Assembly: GCA_002437495.1 (NCBI GenBank)
Contig: DJQA01000018.1
Coordinates: 43,845 to 107,844, forward strand
Source of the DNA: Prevotellaceae bacterium UBA6398
GTDB lineage: Bacteria; Bacteroidota; Bacteroidia; Bacteroidales; Bacteroidaceae
Reading direction: 5' to 3'
DNA: 64,000 nt
Both the position numbers and the translations under genes were made by a program. The notes beneath the pieces are model-generated. The model ran no database searches and was not told where the DNA came from. It saw nothing but the letters and a program-made list of their open reading frames with translations. Shown piece after piece: positions 36,639 through 46,177 of this stretch (position 1 is its first letter; every line of letters begins with the position of its first letter).

Positions 36639-36786
36639 CCATTCATAACCACCTTACTTCCAAAACCTTACAGTGTTTTCGTGTTTCCATTGCAAACGCC
36701 TTGTTACCCGGCACTTATACAAACATTCCGATTTCCGCGCCCGGTGGTTCGCAATTTGGCATGCGTTATGTGGCATACAGGTAATT

Positions 36787-36845
36787 TACCGCAGTTAAAA
36801 TTAGCACCGCAGTTAAGTAAATAAGCACGGAAATTCGTAATTTTG
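36787..36845 (+). promoter_or_regulatory. valS promoter with upstream direct repeats
   Basis: TAATTTTG (36838-36845) is a TAnnTTTG -7 element. Just upstream, ACCGCAGTTAA occurs twice (about 36788 and 36806) separated by 7 bp, a spacing of about 18 bp. Such a repeated motif could be an operator; no regulator is identified. Confidence 0.5.
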
Positions 36846-36913
36846 CAACAATTTAGGTATGTTGCAACCAACATCACGCCACCACAAGATTGAAAAAAAA
36901 AGACAAAACACAT

Positions 36914-39556
36914 ATGGAACTTGCAAGCAAGTACAGCCCCAAAGACATCGAGGCAAAGTGGTATCAGTATTGGATTGACCACAAACTGTTCAGTTCGAAA
37001 CCCGACGGTCGCGAACCATACACCATAGTGATTCCGCCGCCAAACGTAACAGGCGTGCTCCACATGGGGCATATGCTAAACGAAACCATACAAGACATTC
37101 TTGTGCGACGCGCAAGAATGGAGGGGAAAAACGCCTGCTGGGTTCCGGGAACAGACCATGCATCGATTGCCACGGAGGCTAAGGTGGTGGGGCGGCTTGC
37201 CGAGAAAGGCATAAAAAAAACCGACCTCACACGCGAGGAGTTCCTAAAACACGCATGGGATTGGACCGATGAGCATGGCGGCATAATATTGAAGCAGCTG
37301 CGCAAGCTCGGCGCATCGTGCGACTGGGACCGCACGGCGTTCACCATGGACGAAACACGCTCAAAAAGTGTGATACGCGTGTTTGTTGACCTATACAACA
37401 AAGGGCTTATATACCGCGGGGTGAGAATGGTGAACTGGGACCCGAAGGCACAAACCGCGCTCAGCGATGAGGAAGTAGTATACAAGGAAGAGCACAGCAA
37501 GCTCTACTACCTGCGCTATTATGTTGTCGACCCCGTGGAGGGTGGTAAAAAGTATGCCGTGGTTGCCACCACGCGCCCCGAGACAATAATGGGCGACACC
37601 GCCATGTGCATAAACCCCAACGACGAAAAAAACGCCTGGCTCAAGGGCAAGCGCGTCATAGTGCCGCTTGTGGGCAGAGAGATACCCGTGATAGAAGACG
37701 AATATGTTGACACGGAGTTTGGCACCGGTTGCCTGAAAGTAACCCCATGCCACGACCCCAACGACTACATGCTGGGCGAGAAGCACAACCTTGAGAGCAT
37801 CGATATATTCAACGACAACGGAACCATTTCGGAAGCCGCAGGAATGTATGTGGGCATGGACCGCTTTGATGTCAGAAAGCAGATTGCCGAAGACCTTGAA
37901 AAGGCCGGGCTCATGGAAAAGGTTGAGGACTACACCAACAAGGTGGGATTCTCGGAGCGCACACATGTTGCCATAGAACCTAAGCTTTCTATGCAATGGT
38001 TCTTGAAAATGAAGCACTTTGCCGACCTGGCTCTCCCGCCGGTGATGAACGATGAAATAAAATTCTATCCCGCAAAATACAAAAACACCTACCGCCACTG
38101 GCTTGAAAACATAAAAGACTGGTGCATAAGCCGCCAGCTTTGGTGGGGACACAGAATTCCCGCCTACTACCTTCCGCAGGGCGGATTTGTGGTGGCCGAA
38201 AGCGTAGAGGAAGCCGTTAAACTTGCCCGCGAAAAGAGCGGCAACCCAAGCCTCGAGGCCAAAGACCTTCGCCAAGACGAAGAAGCGCTCGACACATGGT
38301 TCTCATCGTGGCTGTGGCCGATTTCTCTTTTCAACGGCATTATGCAGCCCGAGAACAACAAGGAATTCGACTACTACTACCCAACCAACGACCTTGTAAC
38401 CGGTCCCGACATTATATTCTTTTGGGTGGCACGCATGATAATGGCGGGATACGAGTTCACCGGCAAAATGCCTTTCCGCAACGTTTACTTCACCGGCATA
38501 GTGCGCGACAAGTTAGGACGCAAGATGTCAAAATCGCTCGGCAACTCGCCCGACCCGCTCAAGCTAATCGATGAATACGGAGCCGACGGCGTGAGAATGG
38601 GAATGATGCTTTCCGCCCCCGCCGGCAACGACATTCTGTTTGACGAAAGCCTTTGCGAACAGGGACGCAACTTCTGCAACAAGATATGGAACGCATTCCG
38701 CCTTGTTGAGGGATGGAACGTTGACAACGGCGCAAAGCAGCCCGACACCGCAAAGACAGCCATTGACTGGTTTGGCGCGGAACTGCGCAAAAGCGATGCC
38801 GCACTAAAAGACCTGTTCTCGAAATACAGGATAAGCGAAGCACTCATGGAGGTTTACCACCTGTTTTGGGACGAGTTCTCAAGCTGGTATCTCGAAATGA
38901 TAAAACCAGCATACGGCGAGCCCATAGACGGCAAAACCCTTGAAGCCACGTTGGGAATATTCGAAAAACTAATGCAAATGCTCCACCCGTTCATGCCGTT
39001 CATAACAGAAGAGATATGGCAGCACATACGCAGTCGCAAAGACGGCGAAAGCATAATGTACAGCGCAAACGGCAACGATACATTCACGGAGCAAGACCAA
39101 AAACTGCTTGACGAAATCGAAACCGTAAAGCAAATTGTGGTGGGCATACGCGCCGTGAGGGCGGAAAAGAACATTGCACCGCGCGAAGAATTGCAGCTCA
39201 ACGTTGTCAACTCGGATGTAAACGAAAAATTCACCTCAACCATAAAAAAGATGGCTAAGGTGAACAATATAAACACCGTAAGCGAGAAAGACGGACTTTC
39301 GGCATCGTTCATAGTAGGCACAACCGAATATGCCGTTCCGCTTGGCAAACTCATCAACGTTGATGCAGAAAAGGCAAAAGCCAACGCCGAGCTTGAACAC
39401 CTCGAAAAGTTCCTCGCCTCAATCGAGAAAAAGCTCTCGAATGAGAAGTTTACAGCCCACGCCCCGGCAAAGGTGGTGGAAATGGAACGCAAGAAACTCA
39501 GCGACACACAAAGCAAAATTGCCACCATAAAGGAAACGCTTAAAAACCTCGGATAA
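36914..39556 (+). CDS. valS: Valyl-tRNA synthetase
   Basis: An 880-residue class Ia aminoacyl-tRNA synthetase. PPNVTGVLHMGHML carries the HIGH motif (HMGH), TTRPETIMGDTA and the following region form the editing (CP1) domain, the WWGHRIPAYY segment is intact, and GRKMSKSLGNSPDP is the KMSKS loop. The C-terminal coiled coil (ANAELEHLEKFLASIEKKL) is typical of ValRS. The start ATG 36914 is preferred to TTG 36890, which would add eight Lys-rich residues. It leads a run with the Lnb-like protein, a phosphatase-fold protein and secA. Confidence 0.97.
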   Translation: MELASKYSPKDIEAKWYQYWIDHKLFSSKPDGREPYTIVIPPPNVTGVLHMGHMLNETIQDILVRRARMEGKNACWVPGTDHASIATEAKVVGRLAEKGIKKTDLTREEFLKHAWDWTDEHGGIILKQLRKLGASCDWDRTAFTMDETRSKSVIRVFVDLYNKGLIYRGVRMVNWDPKAQTALSDEEVVYKEEHSKLYYLRYYVVDPVEGGKKYAVVATTRPETIMGDTAMCINPNDEKNAWLKGKRVIVPLVGREIPVIEDEYVDTEFGTGCLKVTPCHDPNDYMLGEKHNLESIDIFNDNGTISEAAGMYVGMDRFDVRKQIAEDLEKAGLMEKVEDYTNKVGFSERTHVAIEPKLSMQWFLKMKHFADLALPPVMNDEIKFYPAKYKNTYRHWLENIKDWCISRQLWWGHRIPAYYLPQGGFVVAESVEEAVKLAREKSGNPSLEAKDLRQDEEALDTWFSSWLWPISLFNGIMQPENNKEFDYYYPTNDLVTGPDIIFFWVARMIMAGYEFTGKMPFRNVYFTGIVRDKLGRKMSKSLGNSPDPLKLIDEYGADGVRMGMMLSAPAGNDILFDESLCEQGRNFCNKIWNAFRLVEGWNVDNGAKQPDTAKTAIDWFGAELRKSDAALKDLFSKYRISEALMEVYHLFWDEFSSWYLEMIKPAYGEPIDGKTLEATLGIFEKLMQMLHPFMPFITEEIWQHIRSRKDGESIMYSANGNDTFTEQDQKLLDEIETVKQIVVGIRAVRAEKNIAPREELQLNVVNSDVNEKFTSTIKKMAKVNNINTVSEKDGLSASFIVGTTEYAVPLGKLINVDAEKAKANAELEHLEKFLASIEKKLSNEKFTAHAPAKVVEMERKKLSDTQSKIATIKETLKNLG

Positions 39557-39568
39557 CCGACCTGCACA

Positions 39569-40786
39569 TTGAAAGTATTGAGGCTCGTATTAATATTGAC
39601 GTTGGCTGCGACCATACAAACGGCCGCTTGGCCGGCAGGCAGGGAAAGTATCGGCGAAACTCTTAACACAGACACCCTGACCGTGAGTTTCATGACCTGC
39701 GAACCGGGAACGGAAATATACGAACTCTACGGACATTCTGCAATCAGAATACGCACCGTCTCGGGAGCAGATTGGGTGTTCAACTATGGGATGTTCGATT
39801 TCAACACCCCAAACTTCGTTGCACGTTTCGTTCTTGGCAAAACCGACTATTACATGGCGGCATATCCTTTCGGGAATTTCATAAGCGAATACGAATATCG
39901 CGGTTCGGCGGTTATTGAACAGACTCTTAACCTTACCAAAGAGGAGAAAGAATTGCTGCTGTCCCGACTCGCAAAAACCGCAAGCCATAAAGATTGGACT
40001 TACAGGTATAACTTTCTGTATGACAACTGCACAACAAGAGCGCGAGACGAGATAGAAAATTGCATAAACGGCAAAATAGAATACCCGCAGGATAACACCA
40101 AGGAAAGCTACCGCCAAATAATCCACCACTACACAAAAAACGACCCGTGGTCGGAGTTCGGGCAGGACTTGCTGCTTGGTGCAACCGCCGACAGGAATAT
40201 AAGCGAACGCCAAAAAATGTTCGCGCCTTTGTACATGGAAAAATACAACGCCAAGGCGATTATCGTTGACAGTGCAGGAAACAGGCGCAATTTGGTGTCG
40301 GAAACAAAAGTTTACCCTCCCATTAAAGCACGGAAAGAAACAAAAGGCTTTCCGGTGCCACCTATCGGAGTATTCGGCTCACTGCTCGCAATTACAGCAG
40401 CAGCATGCGCCATGGAAATAAGGAAACGTAGAATTTTCTGGGGATTCGAAGCCGCGCTAATGACCATACAAGGTTTGGCAGGATGCCTTATCGCCCTGCT
40501 GTTTTTCTTTTCAGAACACCCAACAGTAAACACCAACTGGCTGTTAGCGATACTTAACCCCATACCACTTGTATATATACCCGCCAGAATTATCAACATA
40601 CGCAGACACAGACACGACACATACGCCACAATCGCAACTACGGTTATTTGTGTGTTTCTTGTGCTTACATTATTTATTTCACAAACTTTCAGCGCATCGG
40701 TTTATTGTTTTGCACTATCTTTGTGCCTGCAAACGGCAACGGGAGCATATATACAGCATAAGGCGAAATGGAAAAGAAAAAAATAA
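39569..40786 (+). CDS. Lnb-like (DUF4105) membrane protein
   Basis: A 405-residue envelope protein with a TTG start; a signal segment follows at once (VLRLVLILTLAATIQTAA), and no ATG precedes it. The periplasmic part (about 30-250) has the DUF4105 marks MTCEPGTEIYELYGHSAIRI (20 residues), FNYGMFDF and LYDNCTTRARDEI, with a His and two Cys conserved. The C-terminus has about five membrane helices. This family includes Lnb of Bacteroides, a lipoprotein N-acyltransferase, so a lipoprotein maturation role is likely but not proven for this paralogue. It is 12 bp after valS and overlaps the next gene by 19 bp. Confidence 0.75.
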   Translation: MKVLRLVLILTLAATIQTAAWPAGRESIGETLNTDTLTVSFMTCEPGTEIYELYGHSAIRIRTVSGADWVFNYGMFDFNTPNFVARFVLGKTDYYMAAYPFGNFISEYEYRGSAVIEQTLNLTKEEKELLLSRLAKTASHKDWTYRYNFLYDNCTTRARDEIENCINGKIEYPQDNTKESYRQIIHHYTKNDPWSEFGQDLLLGATADRNISERQKMFAPLYMEKYNAKAIIVDSAGNRRNLVSETKVYPPIKARKETKGFPVPPIGVFGSLLAITAAACAMEIRKRRIFWGFEAALMTIQGLAGCLIALLFFFSEHPTVNTNWLLAILNPIPLVYIPARIINIRRHRHDTYATIATTVICVFLVLTLFISQTFSASVYCFALSLCLQTATGAYIQHKAKWKRKK

Positions 40787-42351
40787 TAACAACCCTTATA
40801 GCGGGACTATATCTTACAACAGGCGGAGCACAGTCTCTGCCGGCAGTACCGCGCCTTGTGGTGAACATTACGATAGACCAGTTGCGCACCGATTACATGG
40901 AGGCATTCTCGCCCCTTTACGGAAACGGCGGCTTCAAGAAACTTTTTGAAAACAGCCGCATATACACTCAGGCGCAATATCCCTCGTCCCATCTTGACCG
41001 CGCATCGGCTGTGGCCACAATATCGACAGGCGCCCCACCCTACGACAACGGCATAGTGGGAATACAATGGTTAGACCGCGAGACACTGCGCCCCATAATG
41101 GCTGTTGACGATGACAGCTGCGAGGGAGTAATGACCCTTGACAAATATTCCCCACGCCGACTTGCAGTCTCAACCATAGGAGATGAGCTAAAAGTTGCCA
41201 CAAGCGGCAAATCCATAGTATATGCCATTGCACCATTTGGCGATGAAGCCCTTTTGGGAGCGGGGCACGCCGCAGACGGCGCGTTTTGGATTGACAACCT
41301 TACAGGGCTGTGGTGTTCTTCTTCATACTATGCCGCCGAACTGCCGGCCTGGCTCAGGTCGCTCAACTCAGGCAACTCCCTTTCGCAGAAACTCAAAAGC
41401 TACTCATGGACTCCATCGTCCGACATTGTGGGAAATTTCAACTATTTCCTATCGGGAGCTGTTTCAAAACCATTCAAGCACAAATTTGAAGGCACGGGGC
41501 GCTATCGCCAGTTCAAGGAATGCGGGGCTATAAACGATGAAATAGCCAATGTAGCAATGGCCTGCATAAGCAGAACGCTAATAGGCACAGACGAAATAAC
41601 CGATTACCTTTCAATAACCCTCCACGCGGGAAACTACAAAAACCTTTCAGGGCCGGAAAGCCCCATGGAATTGCAGGACACATACGTAAGGATAGACAAC
41701 GCGCTCGGCAATTTAATATCGGCCGTTGAAGGAAAAACCGGCGCAGGCAACGCACTGTTCGTGATAACCTCTACCGGATACACAAACTATGCGCCGCAAA
41801 ACCTGAGCAAATACCGCATACCCGGTGGAACATTCAACATAAGCCGCGCCTCGGCACTGCTCAATATGTATCTGTCAGCCCTTTTCGGACAGGGACAGTA
41901 TGTGGAGGCTTGCCACGGAGCGGAAATCTACCTCAACCATAAACTTATTGAGGAAAAGCAACTAAGTCTTTCCCAGGTGCTACAGCATTGCGAGGGTTTC
42001 CTCATCGACATATCAGGCATCAAAGACGTATACACCTCCACACGGCTGCAACTCGGCGCATGGACACCGGGCATAAGCAAAATACGCAACAGCTACAATC
42101 CTAAATGCTCCGGCGACATTCTTCTTGAGATAGCTCCCGGATGGAACCTTGTTAACGACAATACCCAAGAGGTTAGCTTTTGCAGCGAGGCATACGCCAA
42201 CTTTCCCATTTTTCTATACGGATACAACATAAAAGCGGAAAAAATAACAACGCCGGCAAGTGTGGAGAGCATAGCCCCCACCTTAGCATCGTGCATGAGA
42301 ATCCGCGCCCCAAACGCCTGCTCTGCCGCACCCCTCGAAGGGGTAAAATGA
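40768..42351 (+). CDS. Alkaline-phosphatase-fold protein, probably inactive
   Basis: A 527-residue exported protein with signal peptide (IITTLIAGLYLTTGGAQS) and the alkaline phosphatase/nucleotide pyrophosphatase fold seen in PafA relatives (VVNITIDQLRTDYM, TISTGAPPYDNGIVG, VESIAPTLASCM). The first metal Asp (TIDQ) remains, but other ligands are gone. The DxxxH site reads HAGNYKNLSGP, the TADHG site reads ITSTGYTNY, the late THG site reads SFCSEAYANFP, and the nucleophile Thr region reads SSHLDRASA. It is unlikely to hydrolyse phosphate esters. Overlaps the Lnb-like gene and precedes secA by 42 bp, suggesting an envelope scaffold role. Confidence 0.78.
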   Translation: MEKKKIITTLIAGLYLTTGGAQSLPAVPRLVVNITIDQLRTDYMEAFSPLYGNGGFKKLFENSRIYTQAQYPSSHLDRASAVATISTGAPPYDNGIVGIQWLDRETLRPIMAVDDDSCEGVMTLDKYSPRRLAVSTIGDELKVATSGKSIVYAIAPFGDEALLGAGHAADGAFWIDNLTGLWCSSSYYAAELPAWLRSLNSGNSLSQKLKSYSWTPSSDIVGNFNYFLSGAVSKPFKHKFEGTGRYRQFKECGAINDEIANVAMACISRTLIGTDEITDYLSITLHAGNYKNLSGPESPMELQDTYVRIDNALGNLISAVEGKTGAGNALFVITSTGYTNYAPQNLSKYRIPGGTFNISRASALLNMYLSALFGQGQYVEACHGAEIYLNHKLIEEKQLSLSQVLQHCEGFLIDISGIKDVYTSTRLQLGAWTPGISKIRNSYNPKCSGDILLEIAPGWNLVNDNTQEVSFCSEAYANFPIFLYGYNIKAEKITTPASVESIAPTLASCMRIRAPNACSAAPLEGVK

Positions 42352-42393
42352 TATTCAAAGCAGACAACCACCTAATTATTCAACAACATCAAA

Positions 42394-45300
42394 ATGGACA
42401 TAAACAAACTTCTAAGTAAAATATTCGGAAACAAATCAACCCGCGACATGAAGGAAATACAGCCGTGGGTCGAGAAAATAAAAAAAGCAGAACCGGCAAT
42501 ACAGGCTCTAGACAACGATGCGCTTCGCGCAAAGACACAGGAACTTAAAAATGCCATACAAAGTTCTGCCAACGACATAAAGGATAAGATTGCCGAACTC
42601 AAAGGCAAGATAGAGGAAACGCCAATCGAGGACCGCGAGCCCATTTTCAGCCAAATAGACAAGCTTGAAAAGGAAGTGCTGGAACGCTATGACAAAAAAC
42701 TTGACGAGGTATTGCCTGAAGCCTTTGCCATTATGCGCGATACCGCACGCCGTTTTGCGCAAAATGAAGAAATAATCGTAACAGCCACCGACTTTGACCG
42801 TGAACTCGCCGCCAAACACGACTTTGTGCGCATTGATGGCGACAAGGCTATATACCAAAACCATTGGATTGCCGGCGGAAACGAGGTTACGTGGAACATG
42901 GTGCACTATGACGTGCAGCTATTCGGCGGAGTTGTGCTCCACCAAGGGAAAATAGCCGAAATGGCTACCGGCGAGGGAAAGACACTCGTGGCAACACTGC
43001 CTGTTTTCCTAAATGCCCTAACCGGCAACGGCGTTCACGTTGTAACAGTAAACGACTACCTTGCAAAGCGCGACTCGGAATGGATGGGACCAATGTATAT
43101 GTTCCACGGACTCAGTGTTGACTGCATCGACAAGCACCAGCCCAACAGCGCGGCACGCCGCAAGGCTTATCAGGCAGACATAACATTCGGAACGAACAAC
43201 GAGTTTGGTTTCGACTACCTTCGCGACAACATGGCTATAAGCCCTGAAGACCTCGTGCAGCGCGCCCACAACTACGCCATTGTCGATGAGGTTGACTCTG
43301 TGCTTATCGATGATGCCCGCACGCCTCTGATAATTTCAGGTCCGGTGCCAAAGGGCGACGACCAGATGTTCGAACAATACCAGCCGCTGGTTGAACAGCT
43401 TGTAAACGTGCAACGCCAGCTCGCCACCAAATATCTTGCCGAGGCAAAGCAGCTCATCACCGAAAACAAGGACAAAGATTCCGTAACCAAAGGCTACTTG
43501 CAACTGTTCCGCTCACACAAGGCTCTTCCTAAGAACAAACCCCTAATAAAATACCTTTCCGAAACCGGAATAAAAGCGGGAATGCTAAAAACCGAGGCAT
43601 ATTACATGGAGAACAACAACAAGCTGATGCCCGAAGCCACCGACCCGCTGTATTTTGTAGTCGACGAAAAGCAGAAAAGCGTTGACTTAACCGACAAGGG
43701 CAACGAATGGCTCGCAAAGCAGGTTTCCGACCCCGACCTATTCGTGCTACCCGACATCACCACGCAGCTGTCAGCACTCGAAGCCGAAACAGACATTAGC
43801 GATGAGGAGAAACTCAATAAAAAAGATGAGCTGCTAACAAACTACGCCATAAAGAGTGAGCGAGTTCACACGCTGCAACAGTTGCTCAAAGCATACACCA
43901 TGTTCAACCGCGACGATGATTACGTTGTAATTGACGGACAGGTGAAGATAGTTGATGAGCAGACAGGGCGTATAATGGAGGGCCGCCGTTGGAGCGACGG
44001 ACTCCACCAAGCCGTTGAAGCCAAGGAACACGTCAAGATTGAAGCCGCCACACAGACATTCGCAACCATCACACTACAGAACTATTTCAGAATGTACCAC
44101 AAGCTCGCCGGCATGACAGGTACGGCAAGCACCGAGGCCGGAGAGTTTTGGGACATCTACAAGCTTGATGTTGTTGAAATCCCCACCAACCGCCCGGTAA
44201 TCCGCAACGACATGAACGACCGCGTTTACAAAACGCAGCGCGAAAAATATAAGGCCGTAATCGAGGAAATCGAGAAAATGATCAAGGCGGGACGCCCTGT
44301 TCTGGTGGGCACAACAAGCGTGGAAATTTCCGAGATGCTGAGCAAGATGCTCGATATGCGCAAAATCAAACACAATGTGCTAAATGCAAAACTCCACCAG
44401 AAAGAGGCCGACATTGTGGCCCACGCCGGAGAAAGCAGCATCGTTACAATAGCCACCAATATGGCCGGTCGCGGAACCGACATCAAGCTCTCGCCCGAAG
44501 TGCGCGCAGCCGGAGGTCTTGCCATAATAGGCACCGAACGCCACGAAAGCCGCCGCGTCGACCGCCAGTTGCGCGGACGTGCCGGCCGCCAAGGCGACCC
44601 GGGATCGTCTGTGTTCTTCGTGTCGCTGGAGGATAAACTCATGCGTCTCTTCGCCTCCGAAAAAATTGCCCGCGTAATGGATCATCTCGGCTTCAAAGAA
44701 GGCGAAATGATCGAGTCGCCTATGATAAACCACAGCATAGAGCGCGCACAGAAAAAGGTAGAGGAAAACAATTTCGGCATACGTAAGCACCTGCTTGAAT
44801 ACGATGACGTGATGAACAAGCAGCGCACCGTGATTTATGAGAAACGCCGCCACGCACTGATGGGCGAGCGCATAGGCATGGACATATCAAACATGATTTG
44901 GGACCGCTGCATAAACATAATCGACAACAACGACTACGAAGGCTGCAAAGAGGCATTCTTCAAGATATTCGCAATGGAAATACCGTTTACAGAGGAAGAA
45001 TTCGACAGCATTAAGCACGAAGACCTTTACGAACGCTCATTCCAAGAGGCAATGAAGAACTTCAACCGCCGCACGGAGCGCATGTCGCAGGTGGCAAACC
45101 CTGTAATCAAAAAAGTATACGAGGAACAGGGCGACATGTACAAGCGAATACAAATACCCGTTACCGACGGCAAACGCCAGTTCCTTATAACAAGCGACCT
45201 GGAGGAAGCCTACAACACCGACTGCAAGAGCGTGGTGAAAGACTTCGAGAAATCAATACTGCTACACGACATTGACGATGCCTGGAAAGAAAACCTGCGC

Positions 45301-45696
45301 GAACTTGATGAGCTGAAACAATCTGTTCAGAACGCAAGCTACGAGCAGAAAGACCCGCTCGTTATATTCAAGCTCGAAAGCGTAAAGCTGTTCGACTCAA
45401 TGATTAACGACATAAACAACAACACCGTCTCAATACTAATGCGCGGGCAAATCCCCCTTCAAGCGCCCGATGACGTTCAAGAGGCCGACGACACACCCGC
45501 GCCCAGAAGGCCGCAATACACGGAAAGCCGCACCGACCTTGTTGACGAAAACCAGCAGGCGGCAGCCAACCGCGACACCCGCGAGTCCCATAAACAGCAG
45601 CCCATACACGTTGACAAACTTCCGGGCCGCAACGATCCTTGCCCTTGCGGAAGCGGCAAAAAGTTCAAGAACTGCCACGGCAGGGGATTGGTGTAA
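42394..45696 (+). CDS. secA: Preprotein translocase ATPase SecA
   Basis: A 1100-residue motor that drives preproteins through SecYEG. Marks: MATGEGKTLVATLP (Walker A), IVDEVDSVLIDDARTPLI (18 residues, Walker B and DEAD-like region), TNMAGRGTDIKL, GTERHESRRVDRQLRGRAGR. It has the Bacteroidetes insertions that make it longer than the 901-residue E. coli protein. The C-terminal zinc motif CPCGSGKKFKNCH, for SecB and lipid binding, is intact after a Pro/Gln-rich linker. A strong terminator follows at 45742. Confidence 0.98.
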   Translation: MDINKLLSKIFGNKSTRDMKEIQPWVEKIKKAEPAIQALDNDALRAKTQELKNAIQSSANDIKDKIAELKGKIEETPIEDREPIFSQIDKLEKEVLERYDKKLDEVLPEAFAIMRDTARRFAQNEEIIVTATDFDRELAAKHDFVRIDGDKAIYQNHWIAGGNEVTWNMVHYDVQLFGGVVLHQGKIAEMATGEGKTLVATLPVFLNALTGNGVHVVTVNDYLAKRDSEWMGPMYMFHGLSVDCIDKHQPNSAARRKAYQADITFGTNNEFGFDYLRDNMAISPEDLVQRAHNYAIVDEVDSVLIDDARTPLIISGPVPKGDDQMFEQYQPLVEQLVNVQRQLATKYLAEAKQLITENKDKDSVTKGYLQLFRSHKALPKNKPLIKYLSETGIKAGMLKTEAYYMENNNKLMPEATDPLYFVVDEKQKSVDLTDKGNEWLAKQVSDPDLFVLPDITTQLSALEAETDISDEEKLNKKDELLTNYAIKSERVHTLQQLLKAYTMFNRDDDYVVIDGQVKIVDEQTGRIMEGRRWSDGLHQAVEAKEHVKIEAATQTFATITLQNYFRMYHKLAGMTGTASTEAGEFWDIYKLDVVEIPTNRPVIRNDMNDRVYKTQREKYKAVIEEIEKMIKAGRPVLVGTTSVEISEMLSKMLDMRKIKHNVLNAKLHQKEADIVAHAGESSIVTIATNMAGRGTDIKLSPEVRAAGGLAIIGTERHESRRVDRQLRGRAGRQGDPGSSVFFVSLEDKLMRLFASEKIARVMDHLGFKEGEMIESPMINHSIERAQKKVEENNFGIRKHLLEYDDVMNKQRTVIYEKRRHALMGERIGMDISNMIWDRCINIIDNNDYEGCKEAFFKIFAMEIPFTEEEFDSIKHEDLYERSFQEAMKNFNRRTERMSQVANPVIKKVYEEQGDMYKRIQIPVTDGKRQFLITSDLEEAYNTDCKSVVKDFEKSILLHDIDDAWKENLRELDELKQSVQNASYEQKDPLVIFKLESVKLFDSMINDINNNTVSILMRGQIPLQAPDDVQEADDTPAPRRPQYTESRTDLVDENQQAAANRDTRESHKQQPIHVDKLPGRNDPCPCGSGKKFKNCHGRGLV

Positions 45697-45741
45697 ACAA
45701 ACAACACACAGGCGGGAATTCCCCACCCACCTCGCCTGTGC

Positions 45742-45786
45742 CGGCAGGGAGCTTTTCCGAAAGGAAATCTCCCTGCCGTTTTTTTT
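45742..45786 (+). terminator. Intrinsic terminator of secA
   Basis: Stem CGGCAGGGAG / CTCCCTGCCG followed by eight T. Confidence 0.92.
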
Positions 45787-45936
45787 ACCACTGCCAATAG
45801 CGCGGCAAACAATCAAGGGCTTAAACAGCAGCCTATGCAAAGACAAAAGAGCAAGCCTTTAACACAAAGGCGTTTCAGCCCTTTTTCCACACACAGCCAA
45901 GCATCTGTTTTACAACACGTTGCAAATAGCAAAAAA

Positions 45937-46000
45937 AACTTCTGATATAATTTTTCCTAAGTCCGATGTAGAAAAAACCACATCGGACTTAGTTTTTTTT
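45937..46000 (+). repeat. 21-bp phased repeat array 6 (3 units) with terminator-like hairpin
   Basis: Units at 45937-45957, 45958-45978 and 45979-45999. Units 2 and 3 are of opposite polarity and pair perfectly: CTAAGTCCGATGT (45957-45969) with ACATCGGACTTAG (45980-45992), a 10-base A-rich loop, then eight T. This is a textbook intrinsic terminator on the plus strand, made wholly of repeat units, 150 bp after the ordinary secA terminator and 20 bp before the -7 element of the thiamine operon. Confidence 0.88.
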
Positions 46001-46020
46001 ATTTCCCACGCAGATTTTCG

Positions 46021-46028
46021 TAACTTTG
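46021..46028 (+). promoter_or_regulatory. -7 promoter element of the thiamine uptake operon
   Basis: TAACTTTG followed by CA, a TAnnTTTG element 20-25 bp before the riboswitch. Confidence 0.65.
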
Positions 46029-46050
46029 CATGCGGAAAGCAAACTGCTTT

Positions 46051-46128
46051 CTAAGGGGTGTCCGTCTTTTTGGGCGGTCTGAGATCATACCCTATAACCT
46101 GATCCGGATAATGCCGGCGTAGGTAGGT
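46051..46128 (+). promoter_or_regulatory. TPP riboswitch (THI element)
   Basis: The conserved core is clear: AAGGGGTG at the 5' side, CTGAGATCATACCC, then CCTGATCCGGATAATGCCGG and CGTAGGTA. This binds thiamine pyrophosphate in the mRNA leader. It lies 50 bp upstream of the TonB receptor ATG. No strong terminator hairpin separates them, so control may act on translation initiation; high TPP would lower expression of the receptor and pnuT. Confidence 0.96.
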
Positions 46129-46177
46129 TCAAGGATTACAATCCCTTCTTTATTTTATTATTAAAAAAAGGCATCAA

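Noticed and set aside
36566..36650. The 21-bp arrays as coding repeats
   Set aside because: Because 21 is a multiple of three, one strand stays open and reads a heptad such as E-K-T-T-S-D-V, giving short open frames at several arrays. Starts, ends and strand differ at each locus, promoters are not placed for them, and the sequence outside the array is not conserved, so I treat them as non-coding.
36411..36913. T-box leader for valS
   Set aside because: No conserved T-box sequence or specifier hairpin is seen, and the promoter lies only about 70 bp before the ATG.
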